Shown: positions 44,994-54,012 of the stretch, piece by piece
How positions within the stretch are numbered: the first letter of the stretch is position 1
How the letters are laid out: each line of letters begins with the position of its first letter
NCBI GenBank assembly: GCA_001899065.1
Contig: MKUZ01000031.1
Coordinates: 287,322 to 351,321, forward strand
Length of the DNA stretch: 64,000 nt
Origin: Devosia sp. 66-22
GTDB lineage: Bacteria > Pseudomonadota > Alphaproteobacteria > Rhizobiales > Devosiaceae
Direction of reading: 5' to 3'
The notes under the pieces: generated by a model
The model's database searches: none
What the model was told of the DNA's origin: nothing
The model's input: the letters and a program-made list of their open reading frames with translations, nothing else
Position numbers and translations under genes: made by a program

Positions 44994-46079
44994 CTAGAAA
45001 GCCTTCGCCTGGCCCCCCGCGATAGGCCTGGAAGCCCGGAACCGTCTTCCAATTTCGATGGCAAGCTTCTCGACGACGAACCATGACAACAGGGCGGCCG
45101 GCAGCGTAACCACCAGTGCAAGTACCGCATGTAGGATCGCACCTACATCCGATTGCGGCCAGTCGAGTTTGATCGTCATGACCTGTTGGATAGGCCAGGT
45201 AAGAATGTAGAGGCCATAGGAGATGTCGAACCGCTGCGTCGCGGCACTCAGGTAAGGCACCGTGACGCCCCCGAAGGCCAGTGCGACGTAGCTGAAGCTC
45301 AAGATCCAGACGGGGGCGCCGTAGACGGTCAGTCCGAGTGGGAGGGCGATAGCTGCAAGAACCCAGGCCACCGCCGCGTTAATGGGGATCGCTTCGCGAT
45401 ATTGATGCGCGCAGACGCCAAGAAGGAAGCAGAACGCGAACCGCAGCAGCCAACCCACCGAGCCCTGGAAGACGCCAAGCATGTCGGTGACCGCAAGGCA
45501 CACACCAACGGACATGCATAGGAAAAGCGTGCGGGATCGAGTCTTGAAGATTCCCAGCGCGACGGCGGCGCAAAGCAACGTGTAGGCGAGCAGCTCATAC
45601 TTGATCGTCCAAAGCGGGACATTAGACTCGTTGGGATAGGTCGACCCAGCCCACGCGCCGTCGATGTGGGCAGTCTCGAACTGCCAAAGGACGTCGAGCG
45701 GATACCAAATTGCGTGAGCGCCCAGATAGTAACTGGGATGGAACTGCGTTAGCGCCAGCGGGACAAGGACCCAGGCCGTGAACACCGATGAGACAATGAG
45801 AGCGGGGAAGATGCGAAGAACACGGGCCACCGCAAAGGGAAGGAGGCGCGCGTCTCGTTCTAGACTTCCCATCAGCAGAAGTCCGGAGAGAAAGAAGAAG
45901 ACGTTTACCGCGTTGCTGCCAAGCTCATACGGACCCCAACTCAGCGGGCGCGCCTCACCATTGCCAAATACGAGCATGTAAGAATGGCTGGCCACCACAA
46001 GGATGGCGGCCAGCAGGCGGACTTGGTTGAAACCGTTGGTGGGACGATCAAGCAAATCCTTCAATGTGATTGTGCTCAT
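44994..46079 (-). CDS. Acyltransferase 3 (OafA-like) membrane protein
   Basis: 361 residues with about ten helices, starting with the family motif NQVRLLAAILVVASHSYMLV, followed by NAVNVFFFLSGLLLM and WTIKYELLAY. These proteins O-acylate cell-surface sugars. It starts 2 bases after the stop of the membrane-anchor gene, so it may be cotranscribed, though no functional link to metal handling is evident. Confidence 0.87.
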   Translation of the reverse strand: MSTITLKDLLDRPTNGFNQVRLLAAILVVASHSYMLVFGNGEARPLSWGPYELGSNAVNVFFFLSGLLLMGSLERDARLLPFAVARVLRIFPALIVSSVFTAWVLVPLALTQFHPSYYLGAHAIWYPLDVLWQFETAHIDGAWAGSTYPNESNVPLWTIKYELLAYTLLCAAVALGIFKTRSRTLFLCMSVGVCLAVTDMLGVFQGSVGWLLRFAFCFLLGVCAHQYREAIPINAAVAWVLAAIALPLGLTVYGAPVWILSFSYVALAFGGVTVPYLSAATQRFDISYGLYILTWPIQQVMTIKLDWPQSDVGAILHAVLALVVTLPAALLSWFVVEKLAIEIGRRFRASRPIAGGQAKAF

Positions 46080-46081
46080 GT

Positions 46082-46864
46082 TCAGACGAGCTTTTTCATC
46101 TCGGTGTAGTCGCCCCTGACGCGCAGAGTGACGACAACGTCGGCGCTCCCCCGGTTGCGGAAGAACCAGCCATGCGTGCCATCGAAGGGAGGCAACAATG
46201 CGCCGTTTCCGACTGGAACCCCCCGCACCTGCTCATACTTGACTGATTGACCGTTGCCCTCGCCGTGGACGTCCACGTTGATGACGCCGCCATCAACTAG
46301 CCACTCGTACTCCGCGGCGGCGCCAGCCGCCATTACTAGCTTGTATTCCGTGCCCTGGCCGGGGGTCAGAACAAAGCTGATTTCGTCTCGCCAGTCAGCG
46401 ACGAGCTTCTGGACTGGTTCGACTGCTACGACCGGCTCCAGGGGCGCTATGCCTGCGACAGGCACAGGATCGATCGCCTCGACTGGAGCTGTTGGTTCCG
46501 TCGGAACACGGGGGGCGATCGTTCGGTCCGACTGAGACTGCAGCGCCGCGACGGCCTGCTCTAGGGCCGCGATTCTACCTGCAACTGCCGGATCGCTACG
46601 CGAGGCGGCACTGGTCGGAACCACCGTCTGGCCCGCAGCGGCCTGAGCTTGTGCCGCGGCTTCTTGGGCTAATTGGACTTTGATCTCGCCCATCTGAGTC
46701 AGTCCCAGCATACCGCCGACGCGGAAAGGATCGATGCCATACTCGGACGGCAGAACAATCGTGACCAGAATGGCGATGGCTGCGAAGCCCGCGACGACTG
46801 TTGAGCGGATCAGTTTGAAGGTTGATGGCAGGTCAGCGCGATCGGGATAATCGGTGTTATACAT
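46082..46864 (-). CDS. HupE-associated transmembrane anchor protein
   Basis: 260 residues: one N-terminal helix (TVVAGFAAIAILVTIVL), a coiled, Ala/Gln-rich segment, a Pro/Val linker, and a C-terminal beta-sandwich (ISFVLTPGQGTEYKLVMAAG, GTHGWFFRNRGS). Such proteins usually sit next to HupE/UreJ genes, as here (10 bases apart). The periplasmic domain may bind a metal ligand; biochemistry is not established. Confidence 0.72.
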   Translation of the reverse strand: MYNTDYPDRADLPSTFKLIRSTVVAGFAAIAILVTIVLPSEYGIDPFRVGGMLGLTQMGEIKVQLAQEAAAQAQAAAGQTVVPTSAASRSDPAVAGRIAALEQAVAALQSQSDRTIAPRVPTEPTAPVEAIDPVPVAGIAPLEPVVAVEPVQKLVADWRDEISFVLTPGQGTEYKLVMAAGAAAEYEWLVDGGVINVDVHGEGNGQSVKYEQVRGVPVGNGALLPPFDGTHGWFFRNRGSADVVVTLRVRGDYTEMKKLV

Positions 46865-46874
46865 CTTGTATCTC

Positions 46875-47603
46875 CTAGCGCATGACCACGAGGCCGACGA
46901 GCTGGTAGCCCATCAGCACGAAGCCTGCGCACATCATAGCTACATTGGCGGTGTAGGCGTGGCGCCAGAACGATTCCGTTCGGCGCCAGAAACCCATAGC
47001 GATCAAGATCGTCGCGAGAGCTAGAAGTTGCCCAATCTCGACGCCCACATTGAATGCGAGCAGGTTGGCGAAAAGCCCATCCGGTGAGATCTTGTAGTCT
47101 AGGATCTTCGTCGACAGACCGAAGCCGTGAAAGAAGCCGAAGATCAGAGTGGCAACTTTCGTGTTGGGCTGGAAACCTAGCCAACGCTGGAATGCACCGA
47201 GATTGTCGAGGGCTTTGTAAACCACCGAAAGCCCGATGATAGCGTCTATTAAATACGAACTGACCGCGATGTTGAAGAAAACACCTGCCAGCATAGTCGT
47301 GGAATGTCCGATGGCGAAGAGGCTGACATATGTCGAGATATGCTTCAGCCGATAGAGAAAGAAGATCACACCGAACAGGAAAAGTAGGTGATCGTATCCG
47401 GTCATCATGTGCTTTGCGCCCAGGTAGATGAACGGAAGGATATGCACTCCAGTGATCTCCTGGATGTATCCCTTGTCGCCTTCAGCGACACCGTGAGCGA
47501 AGGCGGTTGAACTGAGCGCGAAGACAAGTAGCAGCGACGCCGCCCAGGGCGAAACAGCCCTGTGCCAGCTTGCCCTCGGGGCAGGCGAATGCGCGCAAAT
47601 CAT
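46875..47603 (-). CDS. HupE/UreJ-family metal permease
   Basis: 242 residues: signal-like start MICAHSPAPRASWHRAVSPW, mature N terminus FAHGVAEGDKGY, then the HupE core GAKHMMTGYDHLLFLFGVIF, FAIGHSTTM and FGFFHGFGLST. About seven helices are predicted. HupE/UreJ proteins take up Ni or Co for hydrogenase, urease or cobalamin, so this gene is probably an importer within an otherwise export-oriented block. The ATG at 47603 has GAGGA upstream. Confidence 0.85.
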   Translation of the reverse strand: MICAHSPAPRASWHRAVSPWAASLLLVFALSSTAFAHGVAEGDKGYIQEITGVHILPFIYLGAKHMMTGYDHLLFLFGVIFFLYRLKHISTYVSLFAIGHSTTMLAGVFFNIAVSSYLIDAIIGLSVVYKALDNLGAFQRWLGFQPNTKVATLIFGFFHGFGLSTKILDYKISPDGLFANLLAFNVGVEIGQLLALATILIAMGFWRRTESFWRHAYTANVAMMCAGFVLMGYQLVGLVVMR

Positions 47604-47640
47604 GGGGTAGTCCTCGATGAGTTGAAACGGACAGGCGGGG

Positions 47641-47961
47641 CTAGACCGCAACCCGTGGAGGACGATCGATAAGTAAGACCTGGGGCGTGTGAAGCAGGCG
47701 CTCGCGATAAGACTGCCACACGGTCGCTGGCGGCCTTACCACGAGCAGCGGAAGAGCCTGTAGCAGTTCCTGATCGTGCACGTGGTCGCGAGCGTTGTGC
47801 TCGAGTCCGTCGTGCAAATGGCCATGCTCAGAAAGCATCACCGCGGCAGCCGCCGTCGCTTCGACGTGGTCGGACGCGACCGCCGTTGCCTGCGCAACGG
47901 AGCCAAGGGCTGTCAGCAGCAAGGCAACAAAGGCCAGCAGTGCGAGGGATCGCCGCATCAT
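47641..47961 (-). CDS. Small secreted His-rich protein, first gene of the HupE operon
   Basis: 106 residues with signal peptide MMRRSLALLAFVALLLTALG (cleaved after AQA) and HGHLHDGLEHNARDHVHDQE. It shares plan with 34978-35316: signal, central His cluster, Pro-rich end. It lies 37 bases upstream of hupE. A periplasmic Ni/Co/Zn chaperone role is a guess based on position and composition. Confidence 0.65.
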   Translation of the reverse strand: MMRRSLALLAFVALLLTALGSVAQATAVASDHVEATAAAAVMLSEHGHLHDGLEHNARDHVHDQELLQALPLLVVRPPATVWQSYRERLLHTPQVLLIDRPPRVAV

Positions 47962-48513
47962 CGCTCAATAAGTATGACTCGTGGCGCTAAGATGTCGTTA
48001 ATCATGCCCTAGATGGGGTGTGCGTTACGGTCGCAGGCGGGCAGCCGGAACTCGTTCAATCCTGGTTAGGGCCTCGTAATAACCGCGGACCTCAGAACTG
48101 TTCGGCACGATCTCGTTCTTGGGCGCGAAGGAGGGACCGCTATTTTGGTGCTCCCTTCCGCTGTCTACCGATGTAGTCCCTTCCGCCTTCGTCGTCGATT
48201 CGATCCGCCGCTCTGGGCCCTGAGGCGGTCGAGGTAGGGAGTTCCAAGGTGGTTACAGCTGAGTTGACATCGACGCACCGCAGCTTTGCCAAGTGCCGAC
48301 CCTGACGTGCCGCTGGATCATAGTAGGGCCGAACACTTCGCGATATCTCGAGTGTGCTAGCAAAACCGACTTCATAACCTAACCCATCAAAGTCCGGCGT
48401 GTTCGTCATTAGCGACCGCGTCAATCGTCATACTAGCGTCACTCCTATCGATGCCCCACACTGGGGCATGTCCTAGGGCGCCACGGTTCGGCCAGAGCTG
48501 ACGAGGACTTTGA
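47962..48513. other. Intergenic region with an ATGCCCCA palindrome
   Basis: No convincing gene is seen; a minus-strand frame at 48140-48424 has no ribosome binding site. At 48451-48469 the perfect inverted repeat ATGCCCCA-CAC-TGGGGCAT lies 45 bases upstream of the binding-protein pseudogene. A looser ATGCCCTAGATGGGG at about 48004-48018 lies upstream of the His-rich gene. They may be metal-repressor sites. Confidence 0.45.
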
Positions 48514-49009
48514 GATGACCAACTTCAATCGACGCGACTTTCTACTGCACGCGCTCGCCGCGGGCACAATTGCTCCGACGCTGCGGGGTTCTACAAACGT
48601 CTTCGCGTAGGCCACCGGAACAGGGACATTGAAGGTCCCGACGGCACGCGAGGCCAGCGACCTCAACCCCTGGAAGTACAGCGAGTTGTGGGTGCTCTCC
48701 TCCCTCATTTACGATCCGCTTGTCGCCTACGGGCGGGTGGCAAGATCGTACAGGCTCTCGCCGAAGCATGGACGGTGAGCGACGACGGTCTCGAATATGT
48801 GTTCAACATGCGCAAGGGCGTCGTCTTCAGCGACGGTACGCCGTTCGACGCCGAAGCCGCTCTGTGGAATCTCAACCATTGGATCGGTCAGCCCGATCAC
48901 AGTGGCTATCGGTATCTGCGAACTTCGAGGCCACGGAGAAGATCGATGACTCAACGATTAGGATCAACCTGAAGGCTGCGGCGCCACCAGCGCTAATCGA
49001 GCTCTCATG
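48514..49009 (+). pseudogene. Degraded Dpp/Nik-type substrate-binding protein gene
   Basis: It starts MTNFNRRDFLLHALAAGTIA (Tat-like) but meets TAG at residue 32. Family sequence then continues in other frames: DLNPWKYSELWVLSSLIYDP, a frameshift, ALAEAWTVSDDGLEYVFNMR, GVVFSDGTPFDAEAALWNLN, another frameshift, and INLKAAAPPALIELS. One stop and two frameshifts make it dead. It resembles the intact protein at 23344 in family but is a different gene. Confidence 0.85.
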
Positions 49010-49310
49010 ATCGGCATCTTCGGACTTGGCTACTGGACATGGTCGCGGCGTTGACCATCGCCTGGATCCCCAGCTACGCGCGCATCTCCATTGGCGTCGT
49101 GGTCGCGACCGTGCACCAGCCGCATATCGAAAGCCTCTGGGTCCTCGGCGCTACGCGGGCAAGGTTGGTGGTCTTCCACCTCCTGCCGACCGCGACGCGC
49201 TTCCACTCGTCTGTGCTTCTGTCGATGCGGGCGTCCTTGCGCTGGCCCCGAATGGGGCGAGATGTCAGTACGCCATGCCATATCTCGACCTCAGCCCACG
49301 CAAGATCATC
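49010..49310 (+). pseudogene. Fragment of a DppC-type permease gene
   Basis: VAALTIAWIPSYARISIGVV, then VHQPHIESLWVLGATRARLV and FHLLPTA match the EAA region of DppC-type permeases. PEWGEM appears later in another frame. It directly follows the binding-protein remnant, so most of that gene, the first permease and the start of this one were deleted. Confidence 0.8.
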
Positions 49311-49431
49311 CTGCGCCCTACCCCTTGGTGAGTAGGCATCCACAGGGTCATTGCCGATTTTCGGTTAAGGTCGGGCATCCCGGCTTGTCGCGGCGCCATC
49401 GCTTGGCTCCGCCGTTAGCCCGTGGTGTGCA

Positions 49432-49734
49432 ATGCAGGAGCTGTTCAACCTGGCGCTGAGCACGATGATGGGTATGATGGCTTTCGCAGAAGGCAATCTG
49501 ACATTGAAAATCACTGACATCCAACGCAAAATCTTGGAAGCGGCTCGAGGAGCCGGAGGACAGTATCGCCTGCGAGCGCAGCGGTCCGCAATCGAAGCCG
49601 AGTTAGAGCGGCAGGCCTGTGAGTCATTCGTGGCCGGCGACTATGCGCGCTGGATATCTGGAGGGAAGACTCCGGGTATCGTGTTCACGGACAAAGCGCT
49701 TCGCCTCCAGCAGCCGCAGAAATCTAACACGTGA
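49432..49734 (+). CDS. Hypothetical protein, 100 aa
   Basis: MQELFNLALSTMMGMMAFAE begins a frame with a hydrophobic start and a helical, charged remainder (DIQRKILEAARGAGGQYRLR). No family is recognised and no strong ribosome binding site is present. It lies between transporter wreckage and the zinc-type permease, so it may also be a remnant. Confidence 0.3.
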   Translation: MQELFNLALSTMMGMMAFAEGNLTLKITDIQRKILEAARGAGGQYRLRAQRSAIEAELERQACESFVAGDYARWISGGKTPGIVFTDKALRLQQPQKSNT

Positions 49735-49976
49735 CTTAGCCTTCTCCTTCGCAGGTTCGCGAGTGCGGCGCGCACAAGAACAACGGTCTAGTGCTCCAAC
49801 CCGCGGCATCCAGTCTGCCGGGCCGACCACGCCGCCAGGAGAATACGGATCAGTTGGGGCTGTTTCACGGGGGCGACCGTCATTCCGTCCCGCAACTTGC
49901 GCGAGTTCTGCCGCGCCCTTGACCCGCGGACGAAATGTTATACAGTTACGATGCCGCTAGGATTGGAGGGCTGCTT

Positions 49977-50843
49977 TTGTGGGATCTTCTTGTTGAACCT
50001 TTTGTTGAGTTCGCCTTCATGCGGCGGGCATTGGTTGGAGGATCGATCCTCTCGCTTAGCGCCGCTCCAATTGGAATCTTCCTGATGTTTCGGCGCATGA
50101 GCCTCGCTGGCGACGCTATGGCCCACGCGGTTCTGCCAGGTGCCGCGGCAGGGTTTCTTATCTCCGGACTTGCCATCCTGCCTATGACCCTAGGGGGTTT
50201 TGCAGCAGGTCTTATAGTCGCGATCTTGTCTGGCCTCGTTTCGCGGCTAACCATTCAACGGGAGGACTCGAGCCTCGCAGCCTTTTACCTCATATCGCTC
50301 GCGCTTGGCGTTTTGCTGATCAGTCTTCGCGGCTCGAACGTTGATCTAGTTCATGTATTGTTCGGTACCGTGCTGGCGTTGGACAACGACGCATTGATTT
50401 TGATCGGCATTGTGGCCACCGTAACGCTAGTGGGGATCGCAGCGGTTTGGCGCCCGCTGGTTGCGGATAGCCTGGACCCCCAATTCCTGCGCAGCGTCAG
50501 CCGTTCGGGCAATGTTGCGCATCTGATATTTCTGACATTGGCTGTCCTTAACCTCGTTGGGGGGTTTCAGGCACTTGGCACGTTGATGTCCGTGGGGCTG
50601 ATGATCCTCCCGGCTGCCGCTGCTCGATTCTGGGCGCGCAGCTTGGAAGGGATTTGCGGGCTGGCCATTGTTACGGGTCTACTTTCAACCTATTTTGGCC
50701 TGCTGCTGTCCTATTATCTGGGCGTCGCCTCCGGTCCTTCAATCATTCTCGTGGCGGGTGCAGTCTACGTGATTTCTCTTCTCGCGGGGACACGTGGAGC
50801 AATCTCCAGTCGATTGCGATCCACGCGTCACAGGACCGCATGA
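49977..50843 (+). CDS. znuB: Zn/Mn-type ABC permease (ZnuB family)
   Basis: About 288 residues of the ABC-3 family with about eight helices and LMFRRMSLAGDAMAHAVLPG, the conserved H-site region. The TTG at 49977 has GGAGG 7 bases upstream and is preferred to an ATG at 49935, which has no such site. TGTTATACAGTTAC at about 49936 may be a weak Zur-like half-site pair, but the fit is poor. No ATPase gene is found on either side. Confidence 0.82.
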   Translation: MWDLLVEPFVEFAFMRRALVGGSILSLSAAPIGIFLMFRRMSLAGDAMAHAVLPGAAAGFLISGLAILPMTLGGFAAGLIVAILSGLVSRLTIQREDSSLAAFYLISLALGVLLISLRGSNVDLVHVLFGTVLALDNDALILIGIVATVTLVGIAAVWRPLVADSLDPQFLRSVSRSGNVAHLIFLTLAVLNLVGGFQALGTLMSVGLMILPAAAARFWARSLEGICGLAIVTGLLSTYFGLLLSYYLGVASGPSIILVAGAVYVISLLAGTRGAISSRLRSTRHRTA

Positions 50844-51769
50844 TGAAGCTTGCTTTTGCCGCCACCGTCGCGCTTTGTGTCCTCGTCACCCCCACCTGTT
50901 CGGCTGAGATTACCGCGGTAGCAAGCTTCTCGATCTTGGGCGACTTAGTGCACCAAGTGGGCGGTGATCGCGTTACGGTCAAAACCATAGTGGGCCCCGA
51001 CGGCGACGCACATGCGTATCAAATCACCCCGACTGACGCGGCCGACGTTGCAAGAGCGGACATCTTCTTTGTAAACGGGCTTGGCTTCGAGGGGTGGATG
51101 GACCGCCTGGTGGAATCAACGGGCTTCCAAGGTGAACTCGTAGTTGTGAGTAGGGGCGTCCCGACGCACGAAACAACTGAAGAGGATTTTGGTGACGATC
51201 ACAACCTTGAGGAAAGGGACCCTCATGCATGGCAAAGCCTTCTGAACGGCGTTCTCTACGTGCGAAACATCGAGCGCGCGCTCTGCAAGGTCGACGCCCC
51301 AGGGTGTCGTCAGTACAGTGCCAACGCTGCGGCCTATATCAAGGAGCTTGAGGCTCTAGACGCACAGATCAAGTATCAGATTTCAACAATATCGCCCGAA
51401 AAGCGTACGGTCATCACCACCCACGATGCATTTGCGTACTTCGGAGATGCCTACGAGGTCACCTTTCTTGCACCCGAAGGGGTCAGCACCGATGTTGAAG
51501 CTTCGGCTGCAGACGTCGCTAGATTCATCGAGCAGATTGTAACCCAAGGCGTTACGGCCATCTTTGTCGAGAATATGAGCGACCCTCGGCTGATTCAGCA
51601 GATTGCAAGCGAGACAGGTGCGACTATAGGGGGAGAATTGTACGCGGACGCCCTTTCAGGCCCCAGCGGTCCCGCACCGACTTACATCGAATTGTTCAAG
51701 CATAATGTCCGGGCCTTGTTTGGCACTGCGGAAACCGAATGGTCTGGGATAGCGGCTCAGGGATTCTAG
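50840..51769 (+). CDS. znuA: Zn/Mn-type ABC periplasmic binding protein (ZnuA family)
   Basis: 309 residues: signal peptide MMKLAFAATVALCVLVTPTC, cleaved near SAE; SFSILGDLVHQVGGD, GPDGDAHAYQITPTD (first His ligand), DPHAWQSL (second), VITTHDAFAYFGDAY (third) and GELYADALSG (Asp ligand). There is only a short acidic insert where ZnuA has its His-rich loop, so Mn is as likely as Zn. The ATG overlaps the permease stop (ATGA). Confidence 0.87.
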   Translation: MMKLAFAATVALCVLVTPTCSAEITAVASFSILGDLVHQVGGDRVTVKTIVGPDGDAHAYQITPTDAADVARADIFFVNGLGFEGWMDRLVESTGFQGELVVVSRGVPTHETTEEDFGDDHNLEERDPHAWQSLLNGVLYVRNIERALCKVDAPGCRQYSANAAAYIKELEALDAQIKYQISTISPEKRTVITTHDAFAYFGDAYEVTFLAPEGVSTDVEASAADVARFIEQIVTQGVTAIFVENMSDPRLIQQIASETGATIGGELYADALSGPSGPAPTYIELFKHNVRALFGTAETEWSGIAAQGF

Positions 51770-51942
51770 TATCGCCGAGACGGCACAGGGGACGAGTAAT
51801 GGCCGGTTCGCCGTCCGGCGTGCAATCGTTAGAGGTGGCGGCCGCGGGCTAGAGTGGCGACTCTTCTTTGCAGCGGGCGGAAATGGCTTGCTCTAGGCCG
51901 GAGTGAAAACTCGCTCATTTACGGAATGCTCGGAGCGCATTC

Positions 51943-52860
51943 CTACGGTGTTCGTAATGGAAGTCCCGAGAGGTGGACCGTTAAATCGCCGGCGATGGAT
52001 GGTGTCATCTTGCCCAGAATGGCCGACAGCTTCTTTGGCTCGATCTCGGCTAAAATCTCAACTACGGTTCCGTGAGGAATAGCCTCTAATATCTCCGCCG
52101 CTTCTGCAGGCCTCATCGTCTCGAAAGTCGCGGCGCTGGCTTCGAGCCGTGCCTTTTTTGCCGTGGCACTGGCTTCGACGCCGGCACCCACCTGTTCCTG
52201 CATTTCGGCTAGCTTTTGGGCTGCAGCCTGCATCCGCTGTTCTGCCGCTTCGAGTAACGCGCGTTGCATCTCAGCTTCTTCTTCCCACTTGGCCAATTGC
52301 TCCCGCCGTTCGGACAGACGAAGGGAAAGAAGCTCTTCGGTAGTAGGTGGCGTTTGATCGAGCTGAGACCAAGCAGGTTGGGCCACTTCCAACGGATCAA
52401 CCTGCTCAACTTCACCTGAGGCACATTCGGTGTCGCTTAGTTCCTCTCTAGATGGCCCAGTGGGCATCTCCAAACTCGCCCCATCAACTGCGCATGCATT
52501 TTCACTAAACTCGCCGGCTAGAGGTGTTCCCATGGCAGCGACCGCATTCACGTCTTGCAAGACCGGAGCCAGATCTTCCATCGTCACATCAGTATCTGGT
52601 TCCTCATCCTCTGACCTTGCATCCCCGACCTGCAGGCCAATGGTAGGTGTGGCGTCACGTATCGTTGGATCGCCAACAGCTTCTTTCCCCGCTGATTGAG
52701 CAAAGCTACCAGTGCTCCACCACGCGCATGTGAGAAATAACGTGAATGAAACCGCCAGGGATAGTCGCTTGGCTATTGCAGCCTGCCCCGTAACAACGAC
52801 GCGCAGTACCAAGGGAACTAGGTGGAACCGACTGATAGCCAGACTGGCGTAACTACGCAT
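51943..52860 (-). CDS. MotE/MgtE-N-like secreted protein
   Basis: About 305 residues: a signal/anchor segment (LSLAVSFTLFLTCAWWSTGS), a long acidic low-complexity part, a coiled coil (about WEEEAEMQRALLEAAEQRMQ), and a C-terminal MgtE_N-like domain (FETMRPAEAAEILEAIPHGT, EIEPKKLSAILGKMTPSIAG). This layout matches MotE, a periplasmic chaperone for the flagellar protein MotC in rhizobia, but no motility genes are nearby. A G/C-tract palindrome lies about 40 bases upstream. The start could also be an internal GTG. Confidence 0.6.
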   Translation of the reverse strand: MRSYASLAISRFHLVPLVLRVVVTGQAAIAKRLSLAVSFTLFLTCAWWSTGSFAQSAGKEAVGDPTIRDATPTIGLQVGDARSEDEEPDTDVTMEDLAPVLQDVNAVAAMGTPLAGEFSENACAVDGASLEMPTGPSREELSDTECASGEVEQVDPLEVAQPAWSQLDQTPPTTEELLSLRLSERREQLAKWEEEAEMQRALLEAAEQRMQAAAQKLAEMQEQVGAGVEASATAKKARLEASAATFETMRPAEAAEILEAIPHGTVVEILAEIEPKKLSAILGKMTPSIAGDLTVHLSGLPLRTP

Positions 52861-52898
52861 AAGGAACGGTCCGTAACGTCTCGGTAGGACGAGCACGG

Positions 52899-52921
52899 AT
52901 TATACCCCCCGGGAGTATAAT
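52899..52921. promoter_or_regulatory. Metal-regulator-like palindrome upstream of the MotE-like gene
   Basis: ATTATAC and GTATAAT arms enclose CCCCCGGGA, giving a 23-bp palindrome with one mismatch. The form (TATAC-C tract-G tract-GTATA) resembles CsoR/RcnR-family operators and the sites at 43473. It lies 38 bases before the ATG at 52860. Confidence 0.55.
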
Positions 52922-54012
52922 TTAGCCCTAACAAGGCGATGCAAACTTGGGCATCGAACCGTTAAGGCGTCCTCCTTGCCTCGGGGGCACCAAGCTGAGA
53001 CCGCAATATGCGCGCCCCGTGACGTTCGCAAGTTAAGGAAAGTGATAAGGGTTCCCCCCGATACATGCCTGACAGACGACGGCGGTCACGACAGCGGCCT
53101 TGTAGCGACGCTTGGCCGTTCGAGATGAGCCGCAATAGTTGCCAAGGGCAGACGAGGTACGGCTGCCTTCGCCTAGCAAAGTTGCACCCTTTGCGATCTG
53201 GTCCACAAGTTCGGCTGGCTCCCGCCAAGGCGCTGACTTTCAGGGGCGCCGGCTACGCGATCCAAGAGCCCGGCTTTATTCGAACAATGACCCGAGGGAT
53301 GCCAGGCGACGGTGAATTACCCCTTGCCGGAACCGCGTTGCTCTTGTCGTCGCGGAAACGTCTATCTAGGGCTTGAAAAGGCCCACGGGCGGCTACCTGG
53401 CGCGATCGCGCACGGCTGCTCATCAACCTCGCATCTATCCGCTCCGCCCACTTGCGTTTGGTTGGACTGTGACCAGTAAGTATTGCGTCCACCGCCCGTC
53501 TAAGGCGCCCGTCCCACAACGCAGGGCCACGAAGCTGGATCGAGTCCTCGCCGGTTAGAAGGCAAACCGAAGCGCGCAAAATTGCTAACGAAATCGGCCA
53601 TTAGCGCGACCCGACCGACGTTCGTCTGTTCGCCTGTCTGTCCCCCCTCGCACGGCGGCTTAGAAGACGCGGAAATAGCCCCTCACGTCCTGTCTCCCTC
53701 TCCGCCACTTTTCGCCATCGCAGACGTGCCGAAAATGCTGCTAACCCCGCGTAGCAGCGCGGCTTTAGCTTAGGGCTTGCAGGGCGTTGGCGGATGGTTG
53801 GACACCCGCTTTCCGCCGGTTGCAGCACAAGTGCCGGAAGTCCGGGCGACACACGCTTCAACGTACCGTCTGTCCGATCGTCTGTCGGCCGGCGGGCCTG
53901 TTGAGCCGGAATCTCGCAAGGTCGTCAGGCCATTAAGGATAATCTCAGGGCTTCTTGACGACAGCTCTGGATAATCCGGCCTTAGTACGCATGTCTGTGG
54001 CGACCACAGGAC
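52922..54012. other. About 1.1 kb with no convincing gene, upstream of the integrase
   Basis: Short open frames occur on both strands (for example 53253-53579 minus, 103 codons at 53065 plus) but lack ribosome binding sites, motifs and codon patterns of neighbours. No tRNA gene could be recognised here, so the attachment site of the integrase is not identified. It may be the eroded left edge of the island. Confidence 0.4.

Noticed and set aside
44763..45086. 107-codon plus-strand frame between exporter 2 and the acyltransferase
   Set aside because: It overlaps the acyltransferase C terminus in antisense and has no ribosome binding site or motif.
53750..54012. tRNA gene as attachment site for the integrase
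   Set aside because: No cloverleaf or TpsiC-like GGTTCRA with matching stems could be found by eye.
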